From assembly GCA_030834835.1 (NCBI GenBank), contig JAUQXD010000215.1, positions 1-7,922 of the forward strand: a stretch of 7,922 nucleotides of DNA. Direction: 5' to 3'. The notes beneath the pieces are model-generated. The model was given only the letters and a program-made list of their open reading frames with translations, did no database searches and was not told the origin of the DNA. Position numbers and translations under genes: made by a program. Source of the stretch: Thermoflexales bacterium (GTDB lineage Bacteria > Chloroflexota > Anaerolineae > Fen-1058). The first letter of the stretch is position 1; every line of letters starts with the position of its first letter. Of this stretch, positions 1 to 5,995 are shown in pieces.

Positions 1-28
1 TACGGATTACGTAGTACGCATGACGTTT
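1..28. repeat. Degenerate heptad array upstream of nadB, cut by the window edge
   Basis: Four consecutive 7-base units share a (T/G)ACGNNN pattern: TACGGAT (1-7), TACGTAG (8-14), TACGCAT (15-21) and GACGTTT (22-28). The array ends seven bases before the nadB ribosome binding site. It is short and may extend further left, so taken alone it could be chance; its weight comes from the same 7-bp period in other spacers of this window. No promoter is recognisable in these few bases. Confidence 0.45.
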
Positions 29-34
29 CACCCT

Positions 35-39
35 GGAGG
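35..39 (+). promoter_or_regulatory. Ribosome binding site of nadB
   Basis: GGAGG lies five bases before the ATG at 45 and fixes the start of nadB. The layout GGAGG-C-(T/C)-ATC-ATG is almost the same as in front of the KaiC-like gene at 4415. Confidence 0.8.
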
Positions 40-44
40 CTATC

Positions 45-1622
45 ATGGACGAACTGTTGCAAACGGACGTGCTCATCATCGGCTGCGGAGTGGCGGGTGC
101 AGTGGCGGCTTTGCAGTTGGCCGAGGCAGGCGTGGCGGTCACGGTCGTGACGCGCGCCACCGAACCCACCGAGACCAATACGTATTACGCGCAGGGCGGC
201 ATCATCTATCGCGGCAAAGATGATTCACCTGAACTGCTGGCGCAGGATGTGTTGCGCGCAGGCGCGGGCCACTCTAATCCCAAAACGGTGCGGATTCTGG
301 CCGAAGAAGGCCCGGACCTGGTCAAGTCTTTGTTGATTGATAAGTACGGCGTGCAATTCGATCACAACCGCCGCGACCCCGAAGAGGAATTGTCGCTGGC
401 GCGCGAGGGCGGCCACAGCGTGCCCCGCATCGTGCACGCCGTTGATGCCACTGGCAAAGCGATCGAAGTCGCGCTGATGCAGCGGCTCAAGGCCACCGCC
501 AACGTCCAACTGCTTACCGGCTTCACCGCGATCGATCTGCTGACGCCGTCGCACCACTCGCTCAATCGGCTGGCCGTGTACGATCGGCAGTCGTGCGTGG
601 GCGCGTACTTGCTCAATCAGGCCGATGGCAAAGTGATTCGTGTATTGGCGAAGCACACGATTCTGGCGACGGGCGGCCTGGGGCAGATCTTCTTGCACAA
701 CACCAACCCGATCGGCGCACGCGGCGACGGGATCGCGATGGCCTATCGGGCGGGCGCGCGCACGATCAACATGGAGTTCGTGCAGTTTCATCCGACGACG
801 TTTTATCATTCGCAGGCGCCGCGCATGTTAATCAGCGAGGCGGTGCGCGGCGATGGCGCGCGGCTGGTCCATGCCAACGGCGAGCCGTTCATGCAGAACT
901 ACGACGCGCAGTGGAAGGACCTTGCCCCGCGCGACGTGGTCTCGCGCAGCATCTATCACGAGATGCTGGCACGTGATGTGCCCAACGTCTATCTCGACCT
1001 GCGCTCGTATATCAGCGAGGTCCGCATCCGCGAGCACTTCCCCAACATCTATCAAAATTGCCTGCAATACGGCGTGGACATCACCAAAGATTTAGTCCCG
1101 GTCGTGCCGGGCGCGCATTATTCGTGCGGCGGCATCTGGGTGGACGAGTGGGGCGAGAGTACGATCGAGCATTTATACGCGATCGGCGAAGTGGCCTGCA
1201 CCGGCGTGCACGGTGCGAATCGGTTGGCGAGCACGTCGCTGCTGGAAGGGTTGGTGTGGGGCAATCGCGTGGCTGATCACATCGTTCGTCAGCAGATGGA
1301 TCGCTCTGCCCCTGAAGCAAATGTGATTCCCGCGTGGCAGGAGACGAGCACCGCTACGCCCGATCCCGCACTAATCTGGCAGGACATGAGCGTGATCAAA
1401 CACATGATGTGGAACTATGTGGGCCTGGTGCGCACGACGCGCCGCTTGCAGCGCGCGCTGCGCGAACTGCGCCAGTTGGAAACTGAGATCGAGAGTTTTT
1501 ATCGAGCGACGGCGCTGACCGACGGCTTGATCGGCCTGCGCAATGCGGTGCGCACCGGCGTCATCGTGGCGGCGGCGGCGTGGGAGAACAAGCAGAGCAT
1601 GGGGTGTCATTATCGGGAATAG
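45..1622 (+). CDS. nadB: L-aspartate oxidase (NadB), quinolinate/NAD biosynthesis
   Basis: This cytosolic flavoenzyme oxidises L-aspartate to iminoaspartate, which NadA condenses with dihydroxyacetone phosphate to quinolinate, the first step of de novo NAD synthesis. The 525-residue length is normal for the family. The N-terminal FAD-binding Rossmann motif is G13-C-G15-V-A-G18, followed by YAQGG at 48-52. Residues matching the known E. coli NadB active site are present: E121 in REGGHS, H249 in FHPTT, R296 in LAPRD, H358 in AHYSCGG and R393 in GANRLAS. The FAD signature YAIGEV (378-383) and the C-terminal helical region (about 445-515) follow. HYSCGG and GANRLAS, with the helical C-terminus, favour NadB over succinate dehydrogenase or fumarate reductase flavoprotein. 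One oddity is the extreme C-terminus, QSMGCHYRE, where the family usually has ESRG before HY. No nadA or nadC lies nearby. The stop codon merges into a heptad array. Confidence 0.95.
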   Translation: MDELLQTDVLIIGCGVAGAVAALQLAEAGVAVTVVTRATEPTETNTYYAQGGIIYRGKDDSPELLAQDVLRAGAGHSNPKTVRILAEEGPDLVKSLLIDKYGVQFDHNRRDPEEELSLAREGGHSVPRIVHAVDATGKAIEVALMQRLKATANVQLLTGFTAIDLLTPSHHSLNRLAVYDRQSCVGAYLLNQADGKVIRVLAKHTILATGGLGQIFLHNTNPIGARGDGIAMAYRAGARTINMEFVQFHPTTFYHSQAPRMLISEAVRGDGARLVHANGEPFMQNYDAQWKDLAPRDVVSRSIYHEMLARDVPNVYLDLRSYISEVRIREHFPNIYQNCLQYGVDITKDLVPVVPGAHYSCGGIWVDEWGESTIEHLYAIGEVACTGVHGANRLASTSLLEGLVWGNRVADHIVRQQMDRSAPEANVIPAWQETSTATPDPALIWQDMSVIKHMMWNYVGLVRTTRRLQRALRELRQLETEIESFYRATALTDGLIGLRNAVRTGVIVAAAAWENKQSMGCHYRE

Positions 1623-1746
1623 GGAGCGGGGATCAGTAATCGGTAACTGGTGATCAGTGAGTGGTAATCAGTTGACGACAGCACCTATCACGCACCGCGC
1701 ACCACGCAACACGTTTATGAATTATGCATTGTGAATTGTGCATTGC
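1621..1746. repeat. Continuous 7-bp-period array of drifting unit sequence (18 heptads)
   Basis: Reading in sevens from 1621 to 1746 gives 18 units without a phase break, starting inside the nadB stop codon. Units near the left follow (A/G)GT(A/G)A(T/C)(C/T), for example AGTAATC (1635), GGTAACT (1642), GGTGATC (1649) and GGTAATC (1663). The middle shifts to CGCACCG (1691), CGCACCA (1698) and CGCAACA (1705). The right end is GAATTAT (1719), GCATTGT (1726), GAATTGT (1733) and GCATTGC (1740). Units around 1670-1690 are weak. The right end recurs inverted after rsmI: 1726-1744 is the exact reverse complement of 5994-6012. No convincing promoter is visible in the spacer. Confidence 0.75.
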
Positions 1747-1751
1747 TTTCT

Positions 1752-3449
1752 ATGGACAGCCGATCTTTCAACTATCAATCCGCCTTAAACGACTTCCATG
1801 AGGCGCGGCAGCAGGCGCTGCTGCAGGAGATCGTCGCGCGGCTGCGCGGCAAGTCGACGCAGCTGCTGTCGTATGAGGAAGTGGCGCAGAAGTTGCGCCT
1901 GGGCAGCCGCGCCGAACGTGGCGTACAGACGATCCCCATCGAAGCGATCGTGGGCAGCGTGGGCCGCTACACCGATTTTACCCGCACCTTTCTGCCGCGC
2001 CGCGGCAACGATCAACAGCGCTGGGCGGGCGTGAAGGCGGCGCTGATCGATGACGCTGGGCCGGGCCTGCCGCCCATCGACGTATACAAGGTGGGCGAGG
2101 TCTACTTTGTGCTTGACGGCAATCATCGCGTGTCGATTGCGCGGCAGGCAGGGCTGACCCACATTGACGCGCGCGTGATCGAAGTACAGTCACCCGTGCC
2201 GCTGACGCTGGATGTGCAACCGGATGATCTGATCATTAAGGCCGAGTACGCGGCGTTTCTGACCGACACGCGATTGAATGATCTGCGCCCACAGGCCGAC
2301 CTGAGCGTGACCGCCCCCGGCCAGTACGAGAAGTTGAAGGAACACATCGCCGTCCACCGCTATATCGAATGCGAAGACCAGCGGTGCGAAGTCTCAGAGC
2401 AGGCTGCGGTGGATGACTGGTACGATAACGTCTACGCACCAATCGTGACGGCGATTCGCGAACGGGGTGCGCTGCGCTGGTTCCCCCATCGCACAGAAAC
2501 CGACTTGTATTTGTGGGTATTTGATCATCGGTACGCGCTGGAACAGGAGTTGGGGTGGGCCGTCAGCCCGGAAGCGGCCGTGACTGATCTGACTGTGAAA
2601 GAGAATGCGCGTGCCAATTCCGAAGAGGTTGCACCGGGCAGCTGGCGTCGGGCTAGGTTGATCGATCGATATACCGAGCGGCTCTTCAAAGATATTTTGG
2701 TGCCGCTCAACGGTACCGAAGAAAGTTGGGTTGCGCTCGATCAGGCCATCGACATCGCGGGGCGCGAAGGCGCGCCGGGTTCCGGCGGACAGATCCACGG
2801 CCTTCATCTGGTGGCGAACGACGCGGCTAAACTGCGGCCAGAAGCGCAGGCGGTGCGGACGAAGTTTGAGGCACGCTGTGCCGCCGTCGGGATGACGGGT
2901 AATCTGGTGATGGAAACCGGCGACGTGACACGCAAGATCATCGAACGCGCCCTGTTGACCGATCTGGTAGTGCTGAACGTGGCGCATCCGCCCGGCGCGG
3001 GACTGACCAGCCTGGGTCACGGCTTGCGAAACATTATCTGGCGCTGCGCGCGACCAATTCTAGCCGTGCCCGGTCGGGTGACGCAATTCGATCGGGCGGT
3101 GTTGGCTTACGACGGCAGCCCCAAATCGAAAGAGGCGTTGTTTGTGGCCGCGTATCTGGCCGAGATTTATCGCACGCGGTTGACGGTGTTCAGTGTCAAT
3201 GACGGCCATCGCGTGCCGGCCAATGTGCACGACTATGCCCGCGCGTATCTGGAGATGCACGAGATCGATGCGGACTACGTGATGTCCAACGGCCCGATCG
3301 GGGTGTTGAACGATCTGGTGCGTGACCGCCCGATCGATCTGGTCTTGATGGGCGGCTACGGCGTATCAGCGTTGGAAGAGATCGTCGTGGGCAGTGCGGT
3401 GAATATGCTGCTGCGCGAGGCGATGTGCCCGTTGTTAATCTGTCGCTGA
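1752..3449 (+). CDS. ParB/sulfiredoxin-fold domain fused to two UspA domains
   Basis: This 565-residue soluble protein has three parts. An N-terminal ParB/sulfiredoxin-type fold (about 55-150) carries LPPIDVYKVGEVYFVLDGNHR, with DGNHR at 122-126; the ParB GERRxRA box is absent, so CTP-dependent partitioning is unlikely. A linker region (about 190-280) contains WYDNVYAPIV and FPHRTETDLYLWV, a pattern I recall from DUF4032-type and related proteins. Two UspA domains follow. The first (about 313-441) lacks the nucleotide loop and looks degenerate. The second (about 446-565) has an exact G-2x-G-9x-G-S motif at 534-548, so it should bind ATP. I infer a signalling or stress role; no substrate can be named. 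An in-frame GTG at 1731 would add seven residues, but it lies inside the heptad array. The ATG at 1752 is preferred, although neither start has a Shine-Dalgarno sequence. Numbering is from 1752. Confidence 0.85.
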   Translation: MDSRSFNYQSALNDFHEARQQALLQEIVARLRGKSTQLLSYEEVAQKLRLGSRAERGVQTIPIEAIVGSVGRYTDFTRTFLPRRGNDQQRWAGVKAALIDDAGPGLPPIDVYKVGEVYFVLDGNHRVSIARQAGLTHIDARVIEVQSPVPLTLDVQPDDLIIKAEYAAFLTDTRLNDLRPQADLSVTAPGQYEKLKEHIAVHRYIECEDQRCEVSEQAAVDDWYDNVYAPIVTAIRERGALRWFPHRTETDLYLWVFDHRYALEQELGWAVSPEAAVTDLTVKENARANSEEVAPGSWRRARLIDRYTERLFKDILVPLNGTEESWVALDQAIDIAGREGAPGSGGQIHGLHLVANDAAKLRPEAQAVRTKFEARCAAVGMTGNLVMETGDVTRKIIERALLTDLVVLNVAHPPGAGLTSLGHGLRNIIWRCARPILAVPGRVTQFDRAVLAYDGSPKSKEALFVAAYLAEIYRTRLTVFSVNDGHRVPANVHDYARAYLEMHEIDADYVMSNGPIGVLNDLVRDRPIDLVLMGGYGVSALEEIVVGSAVNMLLREAMCPLLICR

Positions 3450-3494
3450 ATCAGCGAATAGCGAATCAGCGATATAGCGAGTCGACGAATCAAC
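3448..3494. repeat. Degenerate 8-bp tandem array after the UspA gene
   Basis: Six units run without gaps: GAATCAGC (3448), GAATAGC (3456, one base short), GAATCAGC (3463), GATATAGC (3471), GAGTCGAC (3479) and GAATCAAC (3487). The first unit starts at the G of the UspA-gene stop codon TGA (3447-3449). The period is 8 with one 7-base unit, unlike the strict 7 of the previous spacer. Confidence 0.7.
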
Positions 3495-3501
3495 ACTGCC
3501 C

Positions 3502-3544
3502 GGTCGTCATGCCCGAATGCTGTTATCGGGCATCCAGGCTGACC
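3502..3544. repeat. REP-like palindrome between the UspA and DUF218 genes
   Basis: A perfect 8-bp stem, ATGCCCGA (3509-3516) with TCGGGCAT (3526-3533), encloses a 9-base loop and is flanked by GGTC (3502-3505) and GACC (3541-3544). The pattern GTCATGCCCG...CGGGCATCCAGG resembles the widespread dispersed intergenic palindromes of the GTCAT(T/G)CCCG...CGGG(A/C)ATCCAG type. It could act as a 3' mRNA stabiliser or weak terminator for the gene before it. No T-tract follows, so an intrinsic terminator is not supported. Confidence 0.6.
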
Positions 3545-3585
3545 ATTGGCAAAAGCGGCACAGTCGGCCGGGTCATAACCGATCT

Positions 3586-4233
3586 ATGCGCCAAAGACTA
3601 AAGAAGGCCCGTTGGCTTCGATGGATACTCATATTAAGTCTGCTTCTGATCCTCTGGCTGATCGGGCTGACTATCGAGATCGTTGGTTATTCATCAGTAA
3701 GTGATAGCCTGCCCGCAGATGCAGCGATCGTACTCGGTGCGGCGGCCTGGGATGGACAACCGTCACCTGTATTTGAAGAACGCATCAAGCATGCGATTGA
3801 TCTCTACAAGGCTGGAGATGTAAGGAGGATCATCTTTACAGGCGGCGTTGGAGATGGGGAACAGGTCGCTGAGTCAATCGCCGCCAGCGCTTTCGCTCTC
3901 CAACACGGTGTTGCCGAACAAGATGTCTTCTGCGAGACGACATCCCATTTCACTCACGAAAATCTCCGCGGCGCGAAGGCGATCATTCAGCAACAACACC
4001 TGGGGCGAGTCTTAATCGTGAGCGATCCCCTGCACATGCGACGAGCGATGACCATGGCGCGGGATCTGGGCCTTGACGCATACTCGTCACCAACGCCGAC
4101 ATCAAGATACGTGAGCCTACAAAGCAAGGCGGACTTCATGTGGGGCGAAATGCGTTACTATGCCACCTACCTTGTGCACAGACCGTTCATGGACACATCG
4201 CCAGACTTCAACGCCATTCAGTCATGCCAGTAA
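3586..4233 (+). CDS. Membrane-anchored YdcF/SanA-type DUF218 protein
   Basis: This is a 215-residue protein of the YdcF/SanA/ElyC (DUF218) family. Members are linked to envelope integrity and, for ElyC and SanA, to peptidoglycan or lipid-carrier metabolism, but the reaction is not settled. A basic N-terminus (MRQRLKKARWLR) leads into one transmembrane helix at about 12-35, so the domain should lie outside the membrane. Family signatures are DAAIVLGAA (45-53), IIFTGG (82-87), ETTSHFTHENL (117-127) and VLIVSDPLHMRRA (142-154). The frame stays open upstream to an ATG at 3517, but that codon lies inside the REP-like palindrome and would add 23 hydrophilic residues before the helix, so 3586 is preferred. 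No good Shine-Dalgarno precedes it. Base composition differs from its neighbours: 29/60 G+C at 3601-3660 and 27/60 at 3781-3840, against 34/60 at 961-1020 in nadB, which suggests a separate origin. Confidence 0.82.
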   Translation: MRQRLKKARWLRWILILSLLLILWLIGLTIEIVGYSSVSDSLPADAAIVLGAAAWDGQPSPVFEERIKHAIDLYKAGDVRRIIFTGGVGDGEQVAESIAASAFALQHGVAEQDVFCETTSHFTHENLRGAKAIIQQQHLGRVLIVSDPLHMRRAMTMARDLGLDAYSSPTPTSRYVSLQSKADFMWGEMRYYATYLVHRPFMDTSPDFNAIQSCQ

Positions 4234-4312
4234 CCATCCCACGCAAAACTCATCGCCGGGGCGCATCGCCACAAGGCAACCGGATCGTCACCGCCTCTGC
4301 ACGAACCGCTCG

Positions 4313-4357
4313 ACCAATTTACCAATCTACCAATTTACCGATTACCCAATCCCCAAC
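4313..4357. repeat. 8-bp then 7-bp tandem array upstream of the KaiC-like gene
   Basis: The units are ACCAATTT (4313), ACCAATCT (4321), ACCAATTT (4329), then ACCGATT (4337), ACCCAAT (4344) and CCCCAAC (4351). The period changes from 8 to 7 halfway. Its reverse complement matches the nadB-side array: 4335-4345 is the exact reverse complement of 1636-1646 (GTAATCGGTAA). The remaining spacer sequence, 4234-4312, shows no repeat, RNA gene or terminator that I can recognise. Confidence 0.7.
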
Positions 4358-4363
4358 TCCCGT

Positions 4364-4393
4364 TTGACTACTCCCCCCCTTCTCCGCTACAAT
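4364..4393 (+). promoter_or_regulatory. Sigma-70 type promoter for the KaiC-like gene and probably rsmI
   Basis: TTGACT (4364-4369) and TACAAT (4388-4393) are separated by 18 bases, each one base away from the sigma-70 consensus. Transcription would begin near 4400, giving a very short leader before the GGAGG at 4405-4409. This agrees with the ATG at 4415 being the true start of the KaiC-like gene. The tandem array ends six bases before the -35 box. Confidence 0.65.
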
Positions 4394-4404
4394 GAGCGTG
4401 CGAC

Positions 4405-4409
4405 GGAGG
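4405..4409 (+). promoter_or_regulatory. Ribosome binding site of the KaiC-like gene
   Basis: GGAGG sits five bases before the ATG at 4415. It decides the start: the frame is open back to 4160, but that upstream part overlaps the DUF218 gene, the tandem array and the promoter, and its translation is low-complexity. Confidence 0.8.
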
Positions 4410-4414
4410 CCATC

Positions 4415-5152
4415 ATGGAACGAAAACCACGCGTTGAAACCGGCATCGCCGGGCTGGACAAAATGTTGTCGGGCGGCTTCATCCCTGGCTCGGCCAATCT
4501 ATTGCGCGGCGCGCCCGGCACCGGCAAAACGCTCTTATCATTGCAATTCCTGGTACACGGCGCGGCCGTCGGCGAACCCGGTCTGCTCATCTCCTTCGAA
4601 GAATTTCCACAATCGCTGCAACTCGATGCGCTGTCATTAGGCTGGGATTTGCGCACCCTGCAAGATCAGGGCTGGCTGCATCTCTACTTCACCTCGCCGC
4701 AGGTGCTGCTCAAAAGTCTGGAAACACCGGACAGCCCACTGGCTGAACTCTTCATCCAGAAAGGTATCAAGCGCGTCGTCGTAGACAGTGTCACGCACTT
4801 CACACGCCTCACCAACGATCAGCAGGAACTGCGCAGCATCTATCATAAGCTCGTCAACGCCTTCAAGCGCGAAGGGGCCACTTCCGTGCTGCTGGCCGAA
4901 GAGGGCCGCATGGAAGCGCAGCGCACCGAGCGCGGCCACCTGTCCTTCGTGGTGGACACCATCATCATCCTGCGCTACGTCGAAATCGAAAGCGCCATTC
5001 AACGCGCCATCGCCGTCATGAAAATGCGGGGCAGCGATCACGTCAAAGACATCCGGCGCTATGAAATCCACAAAGGCGGCATCGTCGTTACCAGCACCTT
5101 CGAAGGCCGCGAAAGCATCCTCAGCGGCATCTCGCATCGCGTGAGTCGGTAG
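4415..5152 (+). CDS. Single-domain KaiC/RadA-family ATPase
   Basis: This 245-residue RecA-fold ATPase has a single KaiC domain, half the size of clock KaiC. The N-terminal TGIAGLDKMLSGG (9-21) is followed by the Walker A loop GAPGTGKT (32-39), the paired glutamates of SFEE (60-63, E62 and E63) and Walker B VVVDS (121-125). The C-terminal part, HLSFVVDTIIILRYVEIE and KMRGSDH (202-208), resembles the CII half of cyanobacterial KaiC. In that comparison, made from memory, the phosphorylated Ser/Thr pair (HIST in KaiC) would be S177 and F178, so the threonine is missing. No kaiA or kaiB is in view. I infer a phosphorylation-linked or regulatory ATPase, not a clock. The gene has its own promoter and sits 30 bp upstream of rsmI in the same direction, with a hairpin between them. 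Confidence 0.88.
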   Translation: MERKPRVETGIAGLDKMLSGGFIPGSANLLRGAPGTGKTLLSLQFLVHGAAVGEPGLLISFEEFPQSLQLDALSLGWDLRTLQDQGWLHLYFTSPQVLLKSLETPDSPLAELFIQKGIKRVVVDSVTHFTRLTNDQQELRSIYHKLVNAFKREGATSVLLAEEGRMEAQRTERGHLSFVVDTIIILRYVEIESAIQRAIAVMKMRGSDHVKDIRRYEIHKGGIVVTSTFEGRESILSGISHRVSR

Positions 5153-5181
5153 GGGGCGCGGTGACCGCGCCCCTGCACTAC
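5149..5181. repeat. GC-rich palindrome joining the KaiC-like gene and rsmI
   Basis: GGGGCGCGG (5153-5161) pairs perfectly with CCGCGCCCC (5165-5173) around a TGA loop. Outer GTAG (5149-5152) and CTAC (5178-5181) extend the symmetry. The stop codon TAG of the KaiC-like gene (5150-5152) is part of the left flank, and the rsmI ATG follows two bases after the right flank. There is no T-tract, so it is probably not a terminator. It resembles dispersed GTAGGGGCG...CGCCCCTAC palindromes known from several phyla. In mRNA it would form a strong stem in front of rsmI. Confidence 0.75.
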
Positions 5182-5182
5182 T

Positions 5183-5995
5183 ATGGGCACCCTGTACATC
5201 GTCCCCACCCCGATCGGCCATCTGGACGATCTCACGCTGCGCGCGCTGAAAGTGCTGCGCGACGTGCAGCTCATCGCCGCCGAAGACACGCGCCGCGCCG
5301 CGATCCTGCTCTCGCATTTCGATCTGCATACGCCCGTCACCTCCTACTTCGAGCACAACAAACTCAGCAAACTCGATCGCATCCTTGCGGCGTTGGAGAC
5401 CGGCGATGTAGCGTTGATTTCCGATGCGGGCACGCCGGGCCTGTCCGATCCGGGCTACGAATTGATCCGCGCCGCGATCGATCACGGCTACCCGATCGTT
5501 CCCCTGCCCGGCCCCACGGCCGCCATCACCGCGCTGGTCGCCTCCGGTCTGCCGACGGATACCTTCACCTTCATCGGTTTTTTGCCGCGCAAAACGGGCG
5601 AACGCCAACGCGCCCTTGAGGCTGTCAAAGACGAACGACGCACGTTGATCTTCTACGAGGCCCCGCATCGCTTGATCGACACGCTCACTGATCTGCGATC
5701 GATCTGCGGCGACCGCTCGATCTGCGTAGCGCGTGAACTGACCAAAATCTATGAAGAACTGTGGCGCGGATCGATCAGCGCCGCGCTCGATCACTTCAGC
5801 GGTGAAGTGCTGGGCGAGATCGTGCTGGTCGTCGCGGGCGCGCCCGAAAGCGAACGCTGGACGGAAGATCGCGTGCGCGCCGCCCTGCAGACCGAACTCG
5901 ACGGCGGCGCATCGGCCAATGCCGCCGCCAAAGCCGTTGCCGCCCAGGCGGGCTGGACCAAACGCGAAGCGTATGAGTTAATGCACAGTTCATAA
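5183..5995 (+). CDS. rsmI: 16S rRNA (cytidine-1402 2'-O)-methyltransferase RsmI
   Basis: RsmI uses S-adenosylmethionine to 2'-O-methylate C1402 in the decoding centre of 16S rRNA; RsmH adds the N4 methyl to the same base. The 270-residue length fits the family (E. coli about 286). Tetrapyrrole-methylase-fold motifs are all present: VPTPIGHLDD (7-16), IAAEDTR (31-37), LISDAGTPGLSDPGYE (78-93), PLPGPTAA (107-114), FLPRK (133-137), IFYEAPHRL (156-164), ARELTK (183-188) and GEIVLVVAG (211-219). A C-terminal helical tail with GASANAAAKAVAAQAGWTKREAYELM (about 242-267) matches the RsmI HTH extension. An in-frame TGA at 5162-5164 leaves ATG 5183 as the first possible ATG start. There is no Shine-Dalgarno, and a 9-bp hairpin ends nine bases before the ATG, so translation may depend on coupling or be weak. 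The last residues, MHSS, and the stop are encoded by a heptad repeat. Confidence 0.96.
   Translation: MGTLYIVPTPIGHLDDLTLRALKVLRDVQLIAAEDTRRAAILLSHFDLHTPVTSYFEHNKLSKLDRILAALETGDVALISDAGTPGLSDPGYELIRAAIDHGYPIVPLPGPTAAITALVASGLPTDTFTFIGFLPRKTGERQRALEAVKDERRTLIFYEAPHRLIDTLTDLRSICGDRSICVARELTKIYEELWRGSISAALDHFSGEVLGEIVLVVAGAPESERWTEDRVRAALQTELDGGASANAAAKAVAAQAGWTKREAYELMHSS

Noticed and set aside
45..1622. Succinate dehydrogenase or fumarate reductase flavoprotein subunit
   Set aside because: Same superfamily, but the HYSCGG and GANRLAS contexts, the C-terminal ending and the length fit NadB, and no iron-sulfur or membrane subunit gene is adjacent.
1621..1746. CRISPR array or iteron origin
   Set aside because: Units are 7 bases, contiguous and degenerate with no spacers; no cas or rep gene is near.
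1731..1751. GTG start for the UspA-domain protein
   Set aside because: The GTG is part of the heptad array, has no Shine-Dalgarno, and adds residues (MNCALLS) unlike the charged N-terminus expected. The ATG at 1752 is preferred, though not proven.
3517..3585. Longer N-terminus for the DUF218 protein
   Set aside because: The ATG at 3517 lies in the loop of the REP-like palindrome, and the extra 23 residues would precede an otherwise typical basic-then-hydrophobic membrane anchor.
5153..5173. Intrinsic terminator after the KaiC-like gene
   Set aside because: The stem is strong but no T-tract follows on either strand, and rsmI starts nine bases later.
4637..5794. Long open frame (385 codons) on the - strand
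   Set aside because: It is antisense to the KaiC-like gene and rsmI, both of which have clear family motifs. Its translation is Arg/Asp/Gly/Ala-rich, as expected for the complement of GC-rich coding DNA.
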